From contig VZTI01001819.1 of the NCBI GenBank assembly GCA_013397865.1, forward strand, positions 880,370 through 944,369: 64,000 bases of DNA, read 5' to 3'. The DNA is from Struthidea cinerea. Taxonomy: Eukaryota; Chordata; Aves; Passeriformes; Corcoracidae. Position 1 is the stretch's first letter. Each line of letters begins with the position of its first letter. This document shows, piece after piece, positions 38,620 through 50,600 of this stretch. Position numbers and translations under genes: made by a program. The notes under the pieces are model-generated. The model saw only the letters and a program-made list of their open reading frames with translations, was not told the DNA's origin and made no database searches.

Positions 38620-39160
38620 TGTCTCTTTGTCTCTGCTTGCCGTGGCTGGCTCAGGGGCGAGACCCCGAGCCAGCACAGCAAAAGCAGATCCTAGACCACA
38701 CTTTAAAAGCCGGCCAAGCTGTCTGTGATTTTCCTTATCTCTGGCTGCCGGATCCCTCTCTAGGGTGAGACAGCGATGTCCACAGAGGGTTTAGTTTGGA
38801 CCCCCGGGACCCCAGAAACAAAGGAAGGCGAGAACGGAGACGCTGGGAGACCTGGAAATGTTTATTCGCTCGTCCCCGGCAGCAGTCTGGCTGGGAACTC
38901 TGGTTTCTCCTGGGGACTGGGGGCGGGGCTTACAGCAACAGCCAATGGGGAGGGAGAGAACCCGGGGCCAGCCCAACACCCCTGGCACCGCGGGGGGAAG
39001 GGAGAAACCAATACACATTTGTATAGAGATACCATAAACCGAGGGGAAGGGGGGTGAACCAATACACATTTGTATAGAGATAACATAAACCGAGGGGTTT
39101 TCCCAGGCGCAGGTCTGTTCCCCCAAACCCTGGGCTGGCAGGTTTGCCAGGACACCCCAA
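38620..39160 (-). mobile_element. Solo-LTR-like element of an endogenous retrovirus
   Basis: A 541-bp GC-rich block in AT-rich intron DNA, flanked by the same 8 bp, TATTTGAC, at 38612-38619 and 39161-39168. Read on the minus strand it has LTR architecture: a U3-like part with a tandem repeat, an inverted CCAAT (ATTGG) and a CCGCCCC GC box near 38930-38950, then AATAAA (complement of 38861-38866), then about 240 bp of R/U5-like sequence. No gag, pol or env sequence adjoins it, so it would be a solo LTR left by recombination. An 8-bp flank is longer than the usual 4-6 bp retroviral duplication, so exact edges are uncertain. I cannot name the family. Confidence 0.6.
39006..39097. repeat. 51-bp-period tandem duplication in the LTR
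   Basis: Two 41-bp units at 39006-39046 and 39057-39097 differ at one base (GATACCAT versus GATAACAT) and are separated by 10 bp. Each contains CCAAT and CATTTGTATAG. In the inferred minus orientation they lie in the distal U3, where retroviral LTRs often carry duplicated enhancers. Confidence 0.9.
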
Positions 39161-40251
39161 TATTTGACCTCCTCCTTCGCTGAGGTTTAAATTCTGGAGT
39201 ATGCTACCACTGAAAAGAGAATCAAGAGTGAGCTGTTTACTCCTGGTTGGTGGAGTGAAAAGATGTTTCAGGAGATCGGTGCTGGCACGGGCGGGTGTAG
39301 AAGAGGAGGCTTAGGCATAGTAGGCAGAGGTTCTGGTTTTACTCTTGCACTTCTGTGGTTTCTCTCAGCCTAGTCTGTTTAATAGGTAGTAGGCTTTGTC
39401 CAAAGAGTTGTATCACATATTGGCAAAATATGGTTTACTTGGACATTGGTGTTCTTCTGCAGATTATCCTGACAGCGTTTCCTTTGGAAACCCCAAATAA
39501 GTAAGTGGTGGAAGTGTATCTTAAATGTTTAGTGGACATTTCTCCTAAGGACTAGTTGAGAGAAGAATAAATCAGCTACCATCTGGTTATTAGCCTTGTA
39601 TGTACCTACCAAATGCCATGGATATGAAAACATAGAACGAATGGTATAATGTGTACACAGATAGTGATTTTCATACAGGTAGAAAGAGTGCAGAGCTTGT
39701 AAAGTTTTATCTGAAGACCTGCACATGCCATCTTCTTGACAATGAATAGAAATTTTCTCATAATTGTTCTTAAAGGTATCTGTGAATCAAAATTGGACTA
39801 ATGAAATTAAATTTTAAAAAATAAAAAGTTAAAAAGTATGGAAAGCTTCTGGCTAGATATAGGTGCTTTTCTTTTTCTTTCTTTTTTTTCCATTGGAGGA
39901 TTGCTTGGGTATCCAAACAGTGCAGCAAAGGTTGGGATTGCATTGGCGAAGTATGTATGATGCTCTAGATTAAAGAAGGTGTATGTATAGGTATATCCTT
40001 TTTGTTAAATTGATGGTGTGGGTATAAATGTTTCTCTCCAAGCAGTCATTCATCAATGTTGTTCTTTAAAGGCACATATAATTTTAATTAAGCCTGTTGT
40101 ATGTCTTAAATTGCTATCTGAAAACTGGTAACAAGGTGGTTCTATTTTTTTTTGTAATCAGCAAATTTATTAGGTGGAAATGACTTGATGAAACATCATT
40201 ATTGAAAGAAGACAGCCCAAAATAATAGAATTTTAGTAAGATAACAGATGA

Positions 40252-40560
40252 TAGAGTCACGGAATGGTTTGGGTTGGGCAAGACCTTAAAAATAATCTAG
40301 TTCCAACCCTCTTGCCTTGGGCAGGGACATCTTCCACTAGACCAGGTTGCTCAAAGTCCCATCCAACCTAGCCTTGAACACTTCCAGGGATGCGGCATTC
40401 ATAACTTCTCTGGGCAACCTGTTCCAGTGCCCCACCACCCTCACAGTAAAGAATTTCTTCCTGATGTTTAATCTAAACCTACCCTCCTTAAGTTTAAGGC
40501 CATTCCTCCTTGTCCTATTACTACATGCCCTTGCCAAAAGCTCCTGCTTGTCTTGACAGC
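40252..40560 (-). mobile_element. CR1 LINE 3' end, reverse orientation
   Basis: Reverse-oriented CR1 3' fragment. On the plus strand it reads AATGGTTTGGGTTGGGCAAG, ACCTTAAAAATAATCTAGTT, ACTAGACCAGGTTGCTCAAA, AGTAAAGAATTTCTTCCTGA and AAGGCCATTCCTCCTTGTCC, which is the reverse complement of the usual CR1 end. On the minus strand, 40337-40537 keeps a 66-codon open remnant of the ORF2 C-terminus. It is better preserved than the 37-kb copy. Confidence 0.93.
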
Positions 40561-41397
40561 TGTGGTTTTGTTTTGATTATTATACTTCATAATGTATCGT
40601 ATCTTTTTAATATAGTCAAGTTACTCTGACAGACTATGCCTGCCATTCTTACTGGATCCTGTGAAGGAGAGCAGCAGCTTTCACATTCTGTGCTCGACAC
40701 ACACGTGTATATTTTTGTAAGCATGCTGTCAAAGTAAAAATAACCTATACCTAGTTATTTTGCCTTGAGGGAGGGAGAATCAAACCTTTAATAAGTTAAA
40801 AAAGTAATTTATGCTACATGCTTAATGATCACAGTAAATTTAGAGAACACACTGTAGTGCACCAGTGCCACATCTTCCATTTCACTGGTGAGCCAGTGCT
40901 CTTACCCTTCTTGCTTGCAGGGCCAGAAGTTGTAGTTTTGGGGTTACAAAGAGGGACAATATGTGTAAAGCAGCTTAAATCTAAAGAGTTTCATAATGCA
41001 CGTGGCTGTCCTGTCTGTTGTGACTCTTTCTGGAAATGACAGTTTGTTTCATTTCTTGTCTACAGAAGCCCTTTAGACTGTCTTTAAACCTGCTGGGATT
41101 CCCTTCTTACTGTGATACATTAAAATGGAGCCCAGCTGTACTCAGTGACATCACAAAACCACCAAGGATTTGTATTGTTTGCTCAGCAAGGAAGAGCTCT
41201 ACTGCAGAAACTGGACCGGCTCTTTTCCCAAGCATGGCCATCCTCTGTAGCTGTGTGGCGTTGCCTCATTGCCAGCAGCACTGCACGCAGGAGATACAGC
41301 AATTGCTGCCTGTCAGCCCCAGTGTCAGCAGTGGCAGTCCCACTCTGTGCCTGTAAGTCTGTCACTCCCACTGATGAGGATTTGCTTCTCTGTGTAG

Positions 41398-41501
41398 GTT
41401 CAAGGTGCAAGTTTCCGGGGTTGGAAGGAAGTGACGTCTATGTTCAATAAAGATGATGAACAGCAATTGCTAGCAGGATGCAAATCTCCAAAATCCAAAG
41501 G
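41398..41501 (+). CDS. TDRP: TDRP exon 2
   Basis: Internal coding exon of 104 nt between acceptor TGTGTAG and donor GG|GTGAGT. It starts in phase 0 and encodes VQGASFRGWKEVTSMFNKDD, then EQQLLAGCKSPKSK and two bases of a Gly codon. This is the most conserved part of TDRP: the mammalian protein I remember reads nearly the same (GASFRGWKEVTSLFNKDDEQ, CKSPKSKG). The split glycine is completed by the first base of exon 3. The AAT AAA codons (41446-41451) form an exact poly(A)-signal hexamer inside the exon. Confidence 0.95.
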
Positions 41502-43711
41502 GTGAGTAAAACCATTTGGTCTATCTGCTATTAAAATACACTCACTGGAACAGAAAATAGCTGTGCAAAGTAATGGAGCTGGATGCTGAGAAACAGTAGT
41601 GTTCAACTGCTGGAAGTCAAATCGACAGAGAAAGGTTTATGGGCAAAGCTATGTATACATTATGCTTAGAGTGAATAAGGCATGCTGTATTAGCAAAGGA
41701 CAGACAACGTTGTAAACATCTTTAGGTTTGTCAGGTAGTAAAGGCTTGTAAGTAAAAGGGTCATTCTCCCACTCTCCCTTTCCTCTTAGGGATTAATTAT
41801 GGTTGAGCTTACAAATTCCCTTTTTTACATGCCTTACTCTCTCTTTTGAAGTCTTACTACACCTAGAAAGGTTAAGTGGAGTAGCTATACTAGGATCTGG
41901 TGGTGCTGAGGTGAATTTTTGGCACAGTTGTGCTGCCGTTGTGGTGAGAGCAGTTCCCTGGACAGAACACCCTTCCAGGACTATCCTTCTGTTACAAGTA
42001 CGTGCAGGCTTTACTTCCATGTGCTACCTCCCTGCCTTGGTTACAAACCAAATATGCCACACATCAGTAGATCGGTTCCTGCCAGATACTAGCTTTGATA
42101 AGACTTGCTGTAGTAGCAGGCTTTGTCTCCAGTTTACTTTGAAATTGATGTGTTTCAGAATGCAAGTGTATATATGTGCATGTAGGAGGTGTATGTATAT
42201 AAATAAACAATTTAGAATATAAATGCATATATTTTATTTCCACTTGAGCCTGTTCCATAAAACTTACCAAAAGTTCCCAGCTACTATCCCTGTGCAATTT
42301 TATGGGTGTTATTAAGATGCTAGGCTCCTTTAATAATACTTTGCAATTGATGCTGAATATAAGAATCAAGTAAAACAGTGAGGAGAGCAGAAGTATGGTA
42401 AGAGAGTTACCACCAGTGTAGAAACTATTTCGGTATTACTATGAGAACTGCCTGTTTTTTAATTTAGGGGTGTTTTTCTTTCATTATATGTCATGATTTT
42501 TACTTTACTTTTAAAGAAAAGTGCAACTTTTATGTGTGCTGTTCACAAAATACGAGAAAAGTGTTTGGAATCTTTGGCTGGTTTTAGCAAGATGAAAATT
42601 CTGATGAATCATAAATTCAAAATTCAGTAAAGGAAAAGTGATTTTTAAAGGTATTGGTTGAGTTGCTTCTGTTTAAATATGATAGAGCTAAGCTTTCATT
42701 AATGGAACAAAGCTCTTTTAATAGAAATGTTTGAAAAAGATTCAGTGGTGGGTTTAGTTGTGGCTAAGGAATTTATATGCTACTACAGATAATGTTTTCA
42801 ATTTGCTTTTTAGCTCATTGAACCCTGAAGGTTGTGTGTTTCACCCCTGGTGTTCATCCTTTCCTTGTGGCCCATTATTTGATTATATATGTAATCCTGC
42901 ATATAAAGTTATGCATAAACATTTGACATTCTGTAATTTAAATATTTCACACTGCATAATTATTCAGGTTGAAGATTCTTAATGGGATAAGAAAATTAAT
43001 AATACGAGTAGCCTTTCAAATGTCTGAGAGAGAAGTTACAGTTATTTTTTGGGTTTGGGACAGGAATTTTGAGAGTTCTTACCAGAAATACAAAACAGCT
43101 GTTTTCACAATATTGTATGGATTTTTATGAAAATATTAATAAAATGCCTGGTATCTTTAAAGTCCTAATACTGTGTACATCAACTATTTTAGGGTATAAG
43201 GTTTTACTGGTGAGATGGTAATAGGTATATGAAACTGAGTAACATAGTGACTGTTAAAGCTGGTGTTAGAATATTTTCATATTCCTTCTACTATCATACT
43301 CCGGGGTTTTTTTTTAAATTTGTTTTTGTTTGTTTGTTTGTTTGGTTTGGTTAAAGTCCTAAATTTTTCTAATACATCCTAAAATACTTTGTACATTTCA
43401 AAAGGCAGCTCTGTGGAATTCACCCCTCAGGAACAGGGCGGGGGATAGTGGTGTGTGAATTCTTTTGTAATAGAAAATGACCATACTCAGTCCTCTTCTG
43501 ATTTATCACTGAAAGATTCTGCTGTGTTTAGGTTTATGTGTACGTGAGGGTGTTTTTCCTGAAGCTGACAGTAATGGATGTGCTGCCACAGGCTGACAAT
43601 GATTATTAGCATTCCTTACTGTAAAACATAATTTAATTGGATGTTTATTAATAACTACTACATAAATTGTTAAATCAAGAAATTAATCACCACATCATTG
43701 TTATTTTCTAG
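41502..43711 (+). other. TDRP intron 2 (2.2 kb)
   Basis: A GTGAGT donor at 41502 and a TTATTTTCTAG acceptor ending at 43711. The content is AT-rich single-copy sequence with a T-run and a (TTTG)n simple repeat at about 43308-43350. I see no gene or transposon in it. Confidence 0.9.
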
Positions 43712-44057
43712 AACAAACCTAAAATTAAAGGAAGAGATGAAATCTGAAAAGAAGCCAGGTTTTTGGGACAGTTTGGTGATAAAGCAGAATGTTCCATCTA
43801 GGAAACCAGACGAGATTGAGGGATGGGAACCACCACAGATTACCACTGCTGACTCTACCAGTGATGCAGCAACTCCTTTAAGTGACTATACAGCCTGGTC
43901 AGGCTGGGAAGATGAAACCAAAGGCTCCACAAAATACACAAACCTGGCCAGCTCAGGAAACAGTTCCAGGTGGAGTATCAAATCAGCTGGAAAGCTGGTT
44001 AGTATTAGACGTCAAAGCAAAGGTAACCTTACTGACAACTGGGAAGAGCTAGAATGA
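43712..44057 (+). CDS. TDRP: TDRP exon 3 (C-terminal half and stop)
   Basis: Final coding exon. One base completes the split Gly, then 114 residues and TGA at 44055-44057. Landmarks in order: TNLKLKEEMKSEKKPGFWD, PDEIEGWEPPQ, a Thr/Ser-rich divergent stretch, WSGWEDETKGSTKYTNLASS, SSRWSIKSAGKLVSIRRQSK and GNLTDNWEELE. The blocks GFWD, KPDEIEGWEPP, WSGWED, KGSTKYT and VSIRRQSKG match what I recall of mammalian TDRP and make the identification firm. No transmembrane segment is visible, and the Lys/Arg-rich C-terminal region fits the reported nuclear location. The middle (about ITTADSTSDAA) is the least conserved part. Confidence 0.96.
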
Positions 44058-47050
44058 TACTGGTAATGTGACATACTTAATAGGTAAGAAGAGAATGGTT
44101 CCATGATTTACTCATATGTTTAAACCAAAATCAAATCTGCTCAATATTGCACCTTTATACAGTGTTTTATTTTATTCAGATTGTTACAAATTTTTGCTCA
44201 CCTGATAGTAAATTTTCTTATTACATTGTTAATAGCTATTTTTTCCACACTGAAAAAAAAGTAGAAAATCTATTTTGTGCCTATATTACACATTCAGACT
44301 CTGCAGTATGTCAGATTGTTGGTTTTACCAAAAAAAAATGTAATTCCTTAGTGAATGTATACACTGGTTGTAAATTTGACTGCCTTATGTAGGAACTTCC
44401 ACTAGCTTGAGGTCTTGTTTCTTTTCCGGTATTTCAGGGCCATTCAAAATTTTAGTTTTGATGCTGTCCCTTTTTAACTAAGAATACCAGTCTGCTGCTT
44501 GCAGGGAGAATGCTTGTACTTAGTACTGTTTTCCAAATCTTCAGCCTCAGCATTTGCTTCAGCTTGTGCATACAAGATGCTTACTGTCACATTGTGCTGT
44601 ACTGTGTGTGACATGGGAAAATACTATTCTAATGTAATTCCTTCCATTACAGGATTGTCACCAACAGTTGGGTCAAATGGGTCTTCCAGAGTCGGGGTCT
44701 TTTTGTGTTTTGGGTTTTTTTTCCCCTGCTTGTTTGGGGGGGGGTTGTGTTTTGTTTTGTTGGTGTTTTTTCCCTGTGATTTTTTTGGTTGTTGTTTTTT
44801 GTTTTATTTTGGTTTTGTTGGGTTTTTTTTTTAATATTGAACTTTTTTTGACAAAGCTAAGTTTCTCAGTTTTTAAGATGCATGCTATGCCAAAAAATAG
44901 AAATGACTGAAAATTTGGAAAACAGCACTGAGTAAAGTGTAAGATGATCTTGATATTCTGGGGGAGATATTGAATCTGGATATAGGAATAAGTTGCTTCT
45001 TATGGAAGGGCGGATGTTTTCATTTTTTTACAATAGCTGATCCTTGTTCTACAAACAACTTTTTTGCTTTTGAGTGTGTTTTTCCTTTCTTCCCACTGCA
45101 TAAGCAATGACTGAATTATACTCTGGCATTTTCAGGGTAGCTGAGTAACTGAGCCATTGCAAGTATGTGCATGCACACAACTTCTGAAGCATTTTTGTTG
45201 AAAAGTTCCATCTTATTAGCTACTGATACTTTGATTTTTTGGTAAAAGAAGGTGAAATGTTAGACTTGAGATTTGAAATGTATATATGACTAATAAAAGT
45301 GCCTCTTTTTAGCATATTGTCTCTCACTAGTGGTGCAGCTGATGTCAGATCCAAAGTTAGTTTCTGTTTTCTTTCTATGACCCACACAAAGACTTCTTTA
45401 ACATTCATGGATAAAAATTAACCCAAAAGTTTCATAAGAAATGAACAGTAGGCCTTTTCTCTCCTGATTGTTAAACTGGTATAACAGAACTGAAACTTGA
45501 CTGTCTAGCAATATGGCCAGTGCATTCGGAAGATGAAGCTAGCATGTCAGAGAAAATCAGCATTTTTACAAGAAAGTGTAGATCTTTATATAAAAGATGT
45601 CCTGTAAACATATTTTTGCAAGAAGGTTATGCTGATGAAAAGGGATGCATGCAATTTTTTTCTAAGCTTCGTTCTGTTACTGCCACATTACTCCTCCCTT
45701 AGTTCTCTCTTTCTTCTCTCTCCTCCAATTCATGTATAGTTTTCTGGCTTGCAGTTCCTGCATAGGTATTTTTTGGAGATTCCTGCTGAGATGGCCTGGA
45801 GGGAAACTGTAGCAGAATGGTTTTAGTTGGTTGGGTTTTTTTTTCCTAATATTAATAGGATGCTAAAAGACATTGTTCTTAAGTTTATATAAAAGAACAG
45901 TGATATTTTGTGCTACAAAACAGGATCTTGCAACTGGTGAATATATTTGTAAAATTGGCATTAGATATTAAAAAGTATTAATAGGGGAGAAAAAGTTAGC
46001 ATTTATATTGCATTGTTTAGTCTGTGAGTAAACTCTGTTTTTGCCTTGGGCAAGTACATATGCTGAGGTTAATTATAGGAAAGAATTAGTATTCTTGGGT
46101 GAAGTATGCTGCATTTTATAGTTTATGGAATACCCTCTAAGGCATGAGCTAGTATTTAGTTTGGTTGTTGGTGCTGACCTGAAAGAACAGAAGATCTGTT
46201 AGTAGCCCTTAATATTTTGCTCTCAGAAATGGACTGAGAACTTAATTTCACTCCTGAAGAAACTATTTATACTGTGACCAGTAAAGGTTTTGCCTTGCAC
46301 ATTATACTGTCAAGTGCCTGTTTCTCACCTTGATGATGTGTTTGATGCACAGCTTAACTGCAACCTTTTTCAATTTGTTTTTAGATGTATGATAAAGAAT
46401 ATGCTCACAAATCTGAAGCCTATTATAAAACAAAAGTGGGAAATTGATGTGTAAAATTCCAGTTTCACTCCTAGTGATGAAAGTTTTGATGTGCTTTTTA
46501 AGTGATATTTCCTCAGAAATAACCATTTAAGGATCAACATTATTAAATTTAATATAATTTATTGTTATGCTTTAATAATGTATTTGTCTGTTGAGAACTC
46601 ACCGGTGTGAGCTTTCCTTCTCTCATGTTTATACATGTGTCTGAATTTTCAGAATGGGGTCCTTTCATCTTTTACCTTTGTTAGATGCTTAACTACATTA
46701 TACATTATGAGCTTAAGCTATACACAGCTCCATATGTGGAATAAGTGTAGAATATGTCCCTTAATATTTTTTTGAAATTGCATTTCAATCTATGTGAAAT
46801 GTTTTAGAAGAAGGTAGCATTAAGATTGTATGATAAGATTGCACAAAATAAAATATAGTTTATATTGCTTTCTCGTAGCCAATCTGCATGATTGTTGGCG
46901 TGGTTTTAACGGGAATTAAAAGCTTTGTGTGGCTGTTAATAGTCACTTAGCTCTGAGCAAAGTTCTTTCTGATTATTTTTATTTATTAGCATCATTTGCA
47001 AAAAAGAGAAGTAGTATTTTCCATATGAATAAAGATCTAGTTTGAACTGA
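44058..47050 (+). other. TDRP 3' UTR (extent inferred)
   Basis: After the stop, AT-rich non-coding sequence continues for about 2.8-3 kb. It contains a striking G/T-rich low-complexity stretch (about 44696-44835, runs of T, GTTTTG and a G9 run) and an early AATAAA at 45292-45297. The best distal signals are at 46847 and 47028, just before a CR1 insertion. Messages probably end near one of these, possibly with alternative shorter forms. The length is inferred from the signals alone. Confidence 0.55.
46847..46852 (+). terminator. Candidate TDRP poly(A) signal
   Basis: AATAAA in the context GCACAAAATAAAATATAG, 2.8 kb after the stop, followed by a T-rich stretch (TTTATATTGCTTTCTCG). A second AATAAA lies at 47028-47033 and a proximal one at 45292-45297. 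Which is used cannot be told from sequence. Confidence 0.45.
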
Positions 47051-47104
47051 AATGCCTTATTCTTTGACTTTTTTTGGTCCCATTTTATTCGTCATGTGAA
47101 TACG

Positions 47105-47617
47105 TTTCCATTTGCTTGGACAGTTTTGGCCACCACCATATAAGAAAGATACTAAACTATTAGAGAGAGTCCAAAGGAGGGCCACAAAGATGGTGAAGGG
47201 CCTTGAGGGGAAGCCGTGTGAGGAGCGGCTGAGGTCACTTGGGCTGCTCAACCTGGAAAAGAGGAGACTGAGGGGAGACCTCACTGCAGTTACAACTTCC
47301 TTGTGAGGGGAAGAAGAGGGGCAGGCACTGATCTCTGTGGTGACCAGTGACAGGAGCTGAGGGAATGGCCTGAAGTTGTGTCAGGGGAGGTTTAGGTTGG
47401 ATATCAGGAAAAGGTTCTTCACCCAGAGGGTGGTTGGGCACTGGAACAGGGTCCTCAGGAAAGCGGTGACAGCACCAAGCCTGACAGAGTTCGAGAAGCA
47501 TTTGGACAGTGCTCTCAGGCACATCCACCTTGGGGATGGTCCTGTGCAGGGCCAGGAGTTGGACTCAGTGATCCTTGTGGGTCCCTCCCAACACAGCTGA
47601 TTCTGTGATTCTGTGAC
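47105..47617 (+). mobile_element. CR1 LINE 3' part
   Basis: About 510 bp of plus-oriented CR1. It reads TTGGCCACCACCATATAAGA, GAGAGAGTCCAAAGGAGGGC, CAACCTGGAAAAGAGGAGAC, GGTTTAGGTTGGATATCAGG, GGTTGGGCACTGGAACAGGG, and ends GATTCTGTGATTCTGTGA. It includes the end of ORF2 (partly open) and the 3' UTR. The insertion sits just past the candidate TDRP poly(A) site. Confidence 0.93.
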
Positions 47618-50600
47618 ATTACTTGCATCATTGTACAGCATGGCCAAGGAAGTGATAGCAATGTTTGCCCAAACTCTGTGAATCATGCCATCTCGGAAGT
47701 TGCAGTATCCTAGATTTAAAGCATCACACACTGCTTTTACAGTGGCAAGAATTCATTGGTTTCAACAAACTAAAAATACTTTGCTTTATCGGAATTTATT
47801 GGTTTAAAATGTTGTGGGTTGGTTAGGGTTTTTTTAGCTTATTGGCTGTTGTGAAAGCTTGGGCAGAGCAGCATTCTTTCCCTGAATATTTCACCAGCTA
47901 CACGTAAAGTGGAGAACCTGAAATGCTCTTGCACACACTGGCCCCATAACAAGGTTGGCCTGGCCTGCGACACGTGAGGAGCAGCCACTGCTACCAGTGG
48001 AGCCGCTGCAGAAGGAGGTTTATTGTCAGTCTCTCATTCTTCCACTCCAGTCTGCTGGCTTTATGGTTTAGACAGCCTTAGCAGGGAACATTTAGGCAAG
48101 ATGTTTCTTACTACTTCTTGTAGTGTGTGAAGTAGCTAAACCAGAGAATTTAATTCATATAAGTTATATTCTTAGGGGGAAAAAAAAGGTTGTATTGAGG
48201 TGCCTCTGACTAGACACAGGTAGGTCAGATGCACATCTATGCAGGTGAAAGGAAGGGGAAGGACCTGCATTTCCAGAGCCTGGGTAGACGAGGACCCTGT
48301 CAAATTTTGAGCATAGATGTTCCCGCAGTCCAGGTGAATTAGGCCTGGCATCTGTCTCAATTTCTGAAACCTTTCAAAGTGCTTGTTATTGTATGGGAAT
48401 CTTGGATGACAAAACTGTCGGTCCTGTGCAATCTGAAAACATGAACGTGCATGTTATTTAGCTCTTTCTTGCACATCTGAGCTGTTCTTGTTAATTTGGG
48501 TTGGTTTGTTTGATTTTTTTCCTCTGGGTGCCTGCTACTTTGTTTCTGATGTATCTGGGAAATAAAACCAGTACTGTGAAGAAGAAAGGTAATTTCCTAA
48601 AAGGCTTATCACCATTGATAGCTGGCAAAGGTGGGTATCATTAGATATGTTCAGTCTCAAAAATTTCTTGCAGCATGACTGCTTTGTACCATACAAGACA
48701 GGGAATCAAACATATAGGCAAAAAAGCCCGTTTAGAAATCAAAAGGCGAGAATTACGTTTATTGTAAGTGCCACCAGCATCATAGCAGAAAATAATACTG
48801 CTGCTATTGTTGCAAAGAAATAAGAGTATGAAAACAATAAAAAATAGGGATATAAATAATGGAAATTTATATGAAATATATAGTAATAAACAAAGTGGAG
48901 GGAGATGAGGGTTTTTCATATGGTATCTACCAACTGCTATCACTGGTAATGAAAAAAGAAATACCTGCTCTGTATTTGGGAAGAAATTTTTCCTATTCTG
49001 TCTAGCCATTACTAAAAGATGCAAGAAAATGAGTATATTCTTCTGAGTCCGTAACAATCTGGTAAAAGCTTGGCTGGCATTTAAATTATATGCTCTTGAG
49101 ACCCAAATAACACTACTGGAAGCTTAATAACACATTTTGAACTGTGAGTTTGCTATGGGAAAAGAAAAATTATTATTCTTTGCATAGAGAAGTGCACAGT
49201 TGTGTTTTCTGAGATTGGTTTGTCCATTTCTGAAAATAATCATATGGTATTTTGCTTTCTAGTTGCTCCAGCCCCTTGTACTAAGGAGACTAGACAGTTG
49301 AGTTTAAGTAATTTTTCAGAGAACTGGCTGGTTTAATTATTTGAGATTGTGTGGTAAAATAGATCAGATTTGGTACAGAAAATTTCCTATAAGTTATCAA
49401 TGTCTGTTGGCCTTTATCTTGTACCTTTTTTCCTTGAAACCCCCAAATGCTGTTGTCTTGACCATCTTGTTTGTCCAGGAGTCTTGGATTCTCTGCAAGG
49501 TTACACTGCAAAATGCTTCTGGTATTTGAGGGAGGGAGGAAGCACTGTGGTGTGTGTGTTTGCGCTGGAGAAAGGAAGGGACACCAATGTATCCTGACAC
49601 CAAGTACTGTACTGGGTGTATTTTTTTTTCCTGCTAAAGCTTTCTAATGTGCAAGATGATTAATATTAATTATTCTTTGATTTGTTTTATTTTTGTACTT
49701 GTGGTCTGTTAGCTTTTGGGGGGGGAGGGGTCACACATGCAAAGACATCCTGATTACATGAAGACCTACTCTTTGCTGTTTCTCCCAGGACCAACATGCC
49801 CCTTTTAGGCTGAAATGCCTTCAGTTTATCTCTTGAACATTTGGACAGAAACTTGGCAACCAACATTTGATAGGACAAAAAAAGGAAAACAAGTCAAGCA
49901 TCATTTCCCATTAGGAAGTAAACCATTGTTTGATGGGATGAAGCACAAGATTCCCAGAAGCCATACTACAGACAGAGTAAATCTGCACATAGGGTTATTT
50001 TGAAAATTAGAGACTTCATGAAATATATACTTGCTCTTTTTTCAAATTTTATGAACTAACCCTGAAGTGCAGTAACCCATCTGCACAGCGTGGCTTCCAC
50101 AGTGCTCCCTGCCTGAGAGCAGATGTGACCTGACCAAACCATTGTGGCCAAGGTGAGCAGCAGCCGAGGCCACGGTGCAAGATCTGAGCTCCTGAGCTGT
50201 GCGGCGAGAACTGGATGCACTGGGCACAGGGAGAGGGTTTCAAGACTAGGGAAGGAGCAGATGTTCTGGCATCAAGGAATGAAGCACACTATAAAGAGAA
50301 GTAAGAAGTCCAGAACATCCGGGAATGTTCCTACAGCTCTTAGTACCAATATTTACTATTAGGCCAGGTTTTGGTGTTAGAGAATCAGAACTAACACACA
50401 TCTAGTCCTTTTTCCTGGTGTTTTTTCGTGGTTTTCCTATTCAAGACCGGGACTTCTGACTGTGATAAGCAATTGAAAAGAATATCCCCTGTGTACAGGT
50501 ACAAACAGTAAATTCTGTTTGTTTGTAACATTTGTGCTCTGCAACTTGCAGCAAACACTTCTCCAGATCTACTCTGCCTATAAATTAGACTGAGTTGATG

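Larger units (their letters stand above)
18960..41397 (+). other. TDRP intron 1 (22.4 kb)
   Basis: Bounded by GTAGGA at 18960 and TGTGTAG ending at 41397. It holds CR1 copies (33.0, 33.5-34.45, 37.4 and 40.25 kb), a solo-LTR-like element (38.62-39.16 kb), a GT dinucleotide run (27441-27454), T-rich runs (for example about 27100-27120), an A16 run at 21881-21896, and coding-like sequence on the minus strand (20.9-24.4 kb), listed separately. A small palindrome, TAAGTGTT-A-AACACTTA, is at 34614-34630. Elsewhere the intron looks like ordinary AT-rich non-coding DNA. Confidence 0.85.

Noticed and set aside
47376..47731. Open frames on both strands near 47.4-47.7 kb
   Set aside because: They are CR1 ORF2 remnant and its antisense shadow, not host genes.
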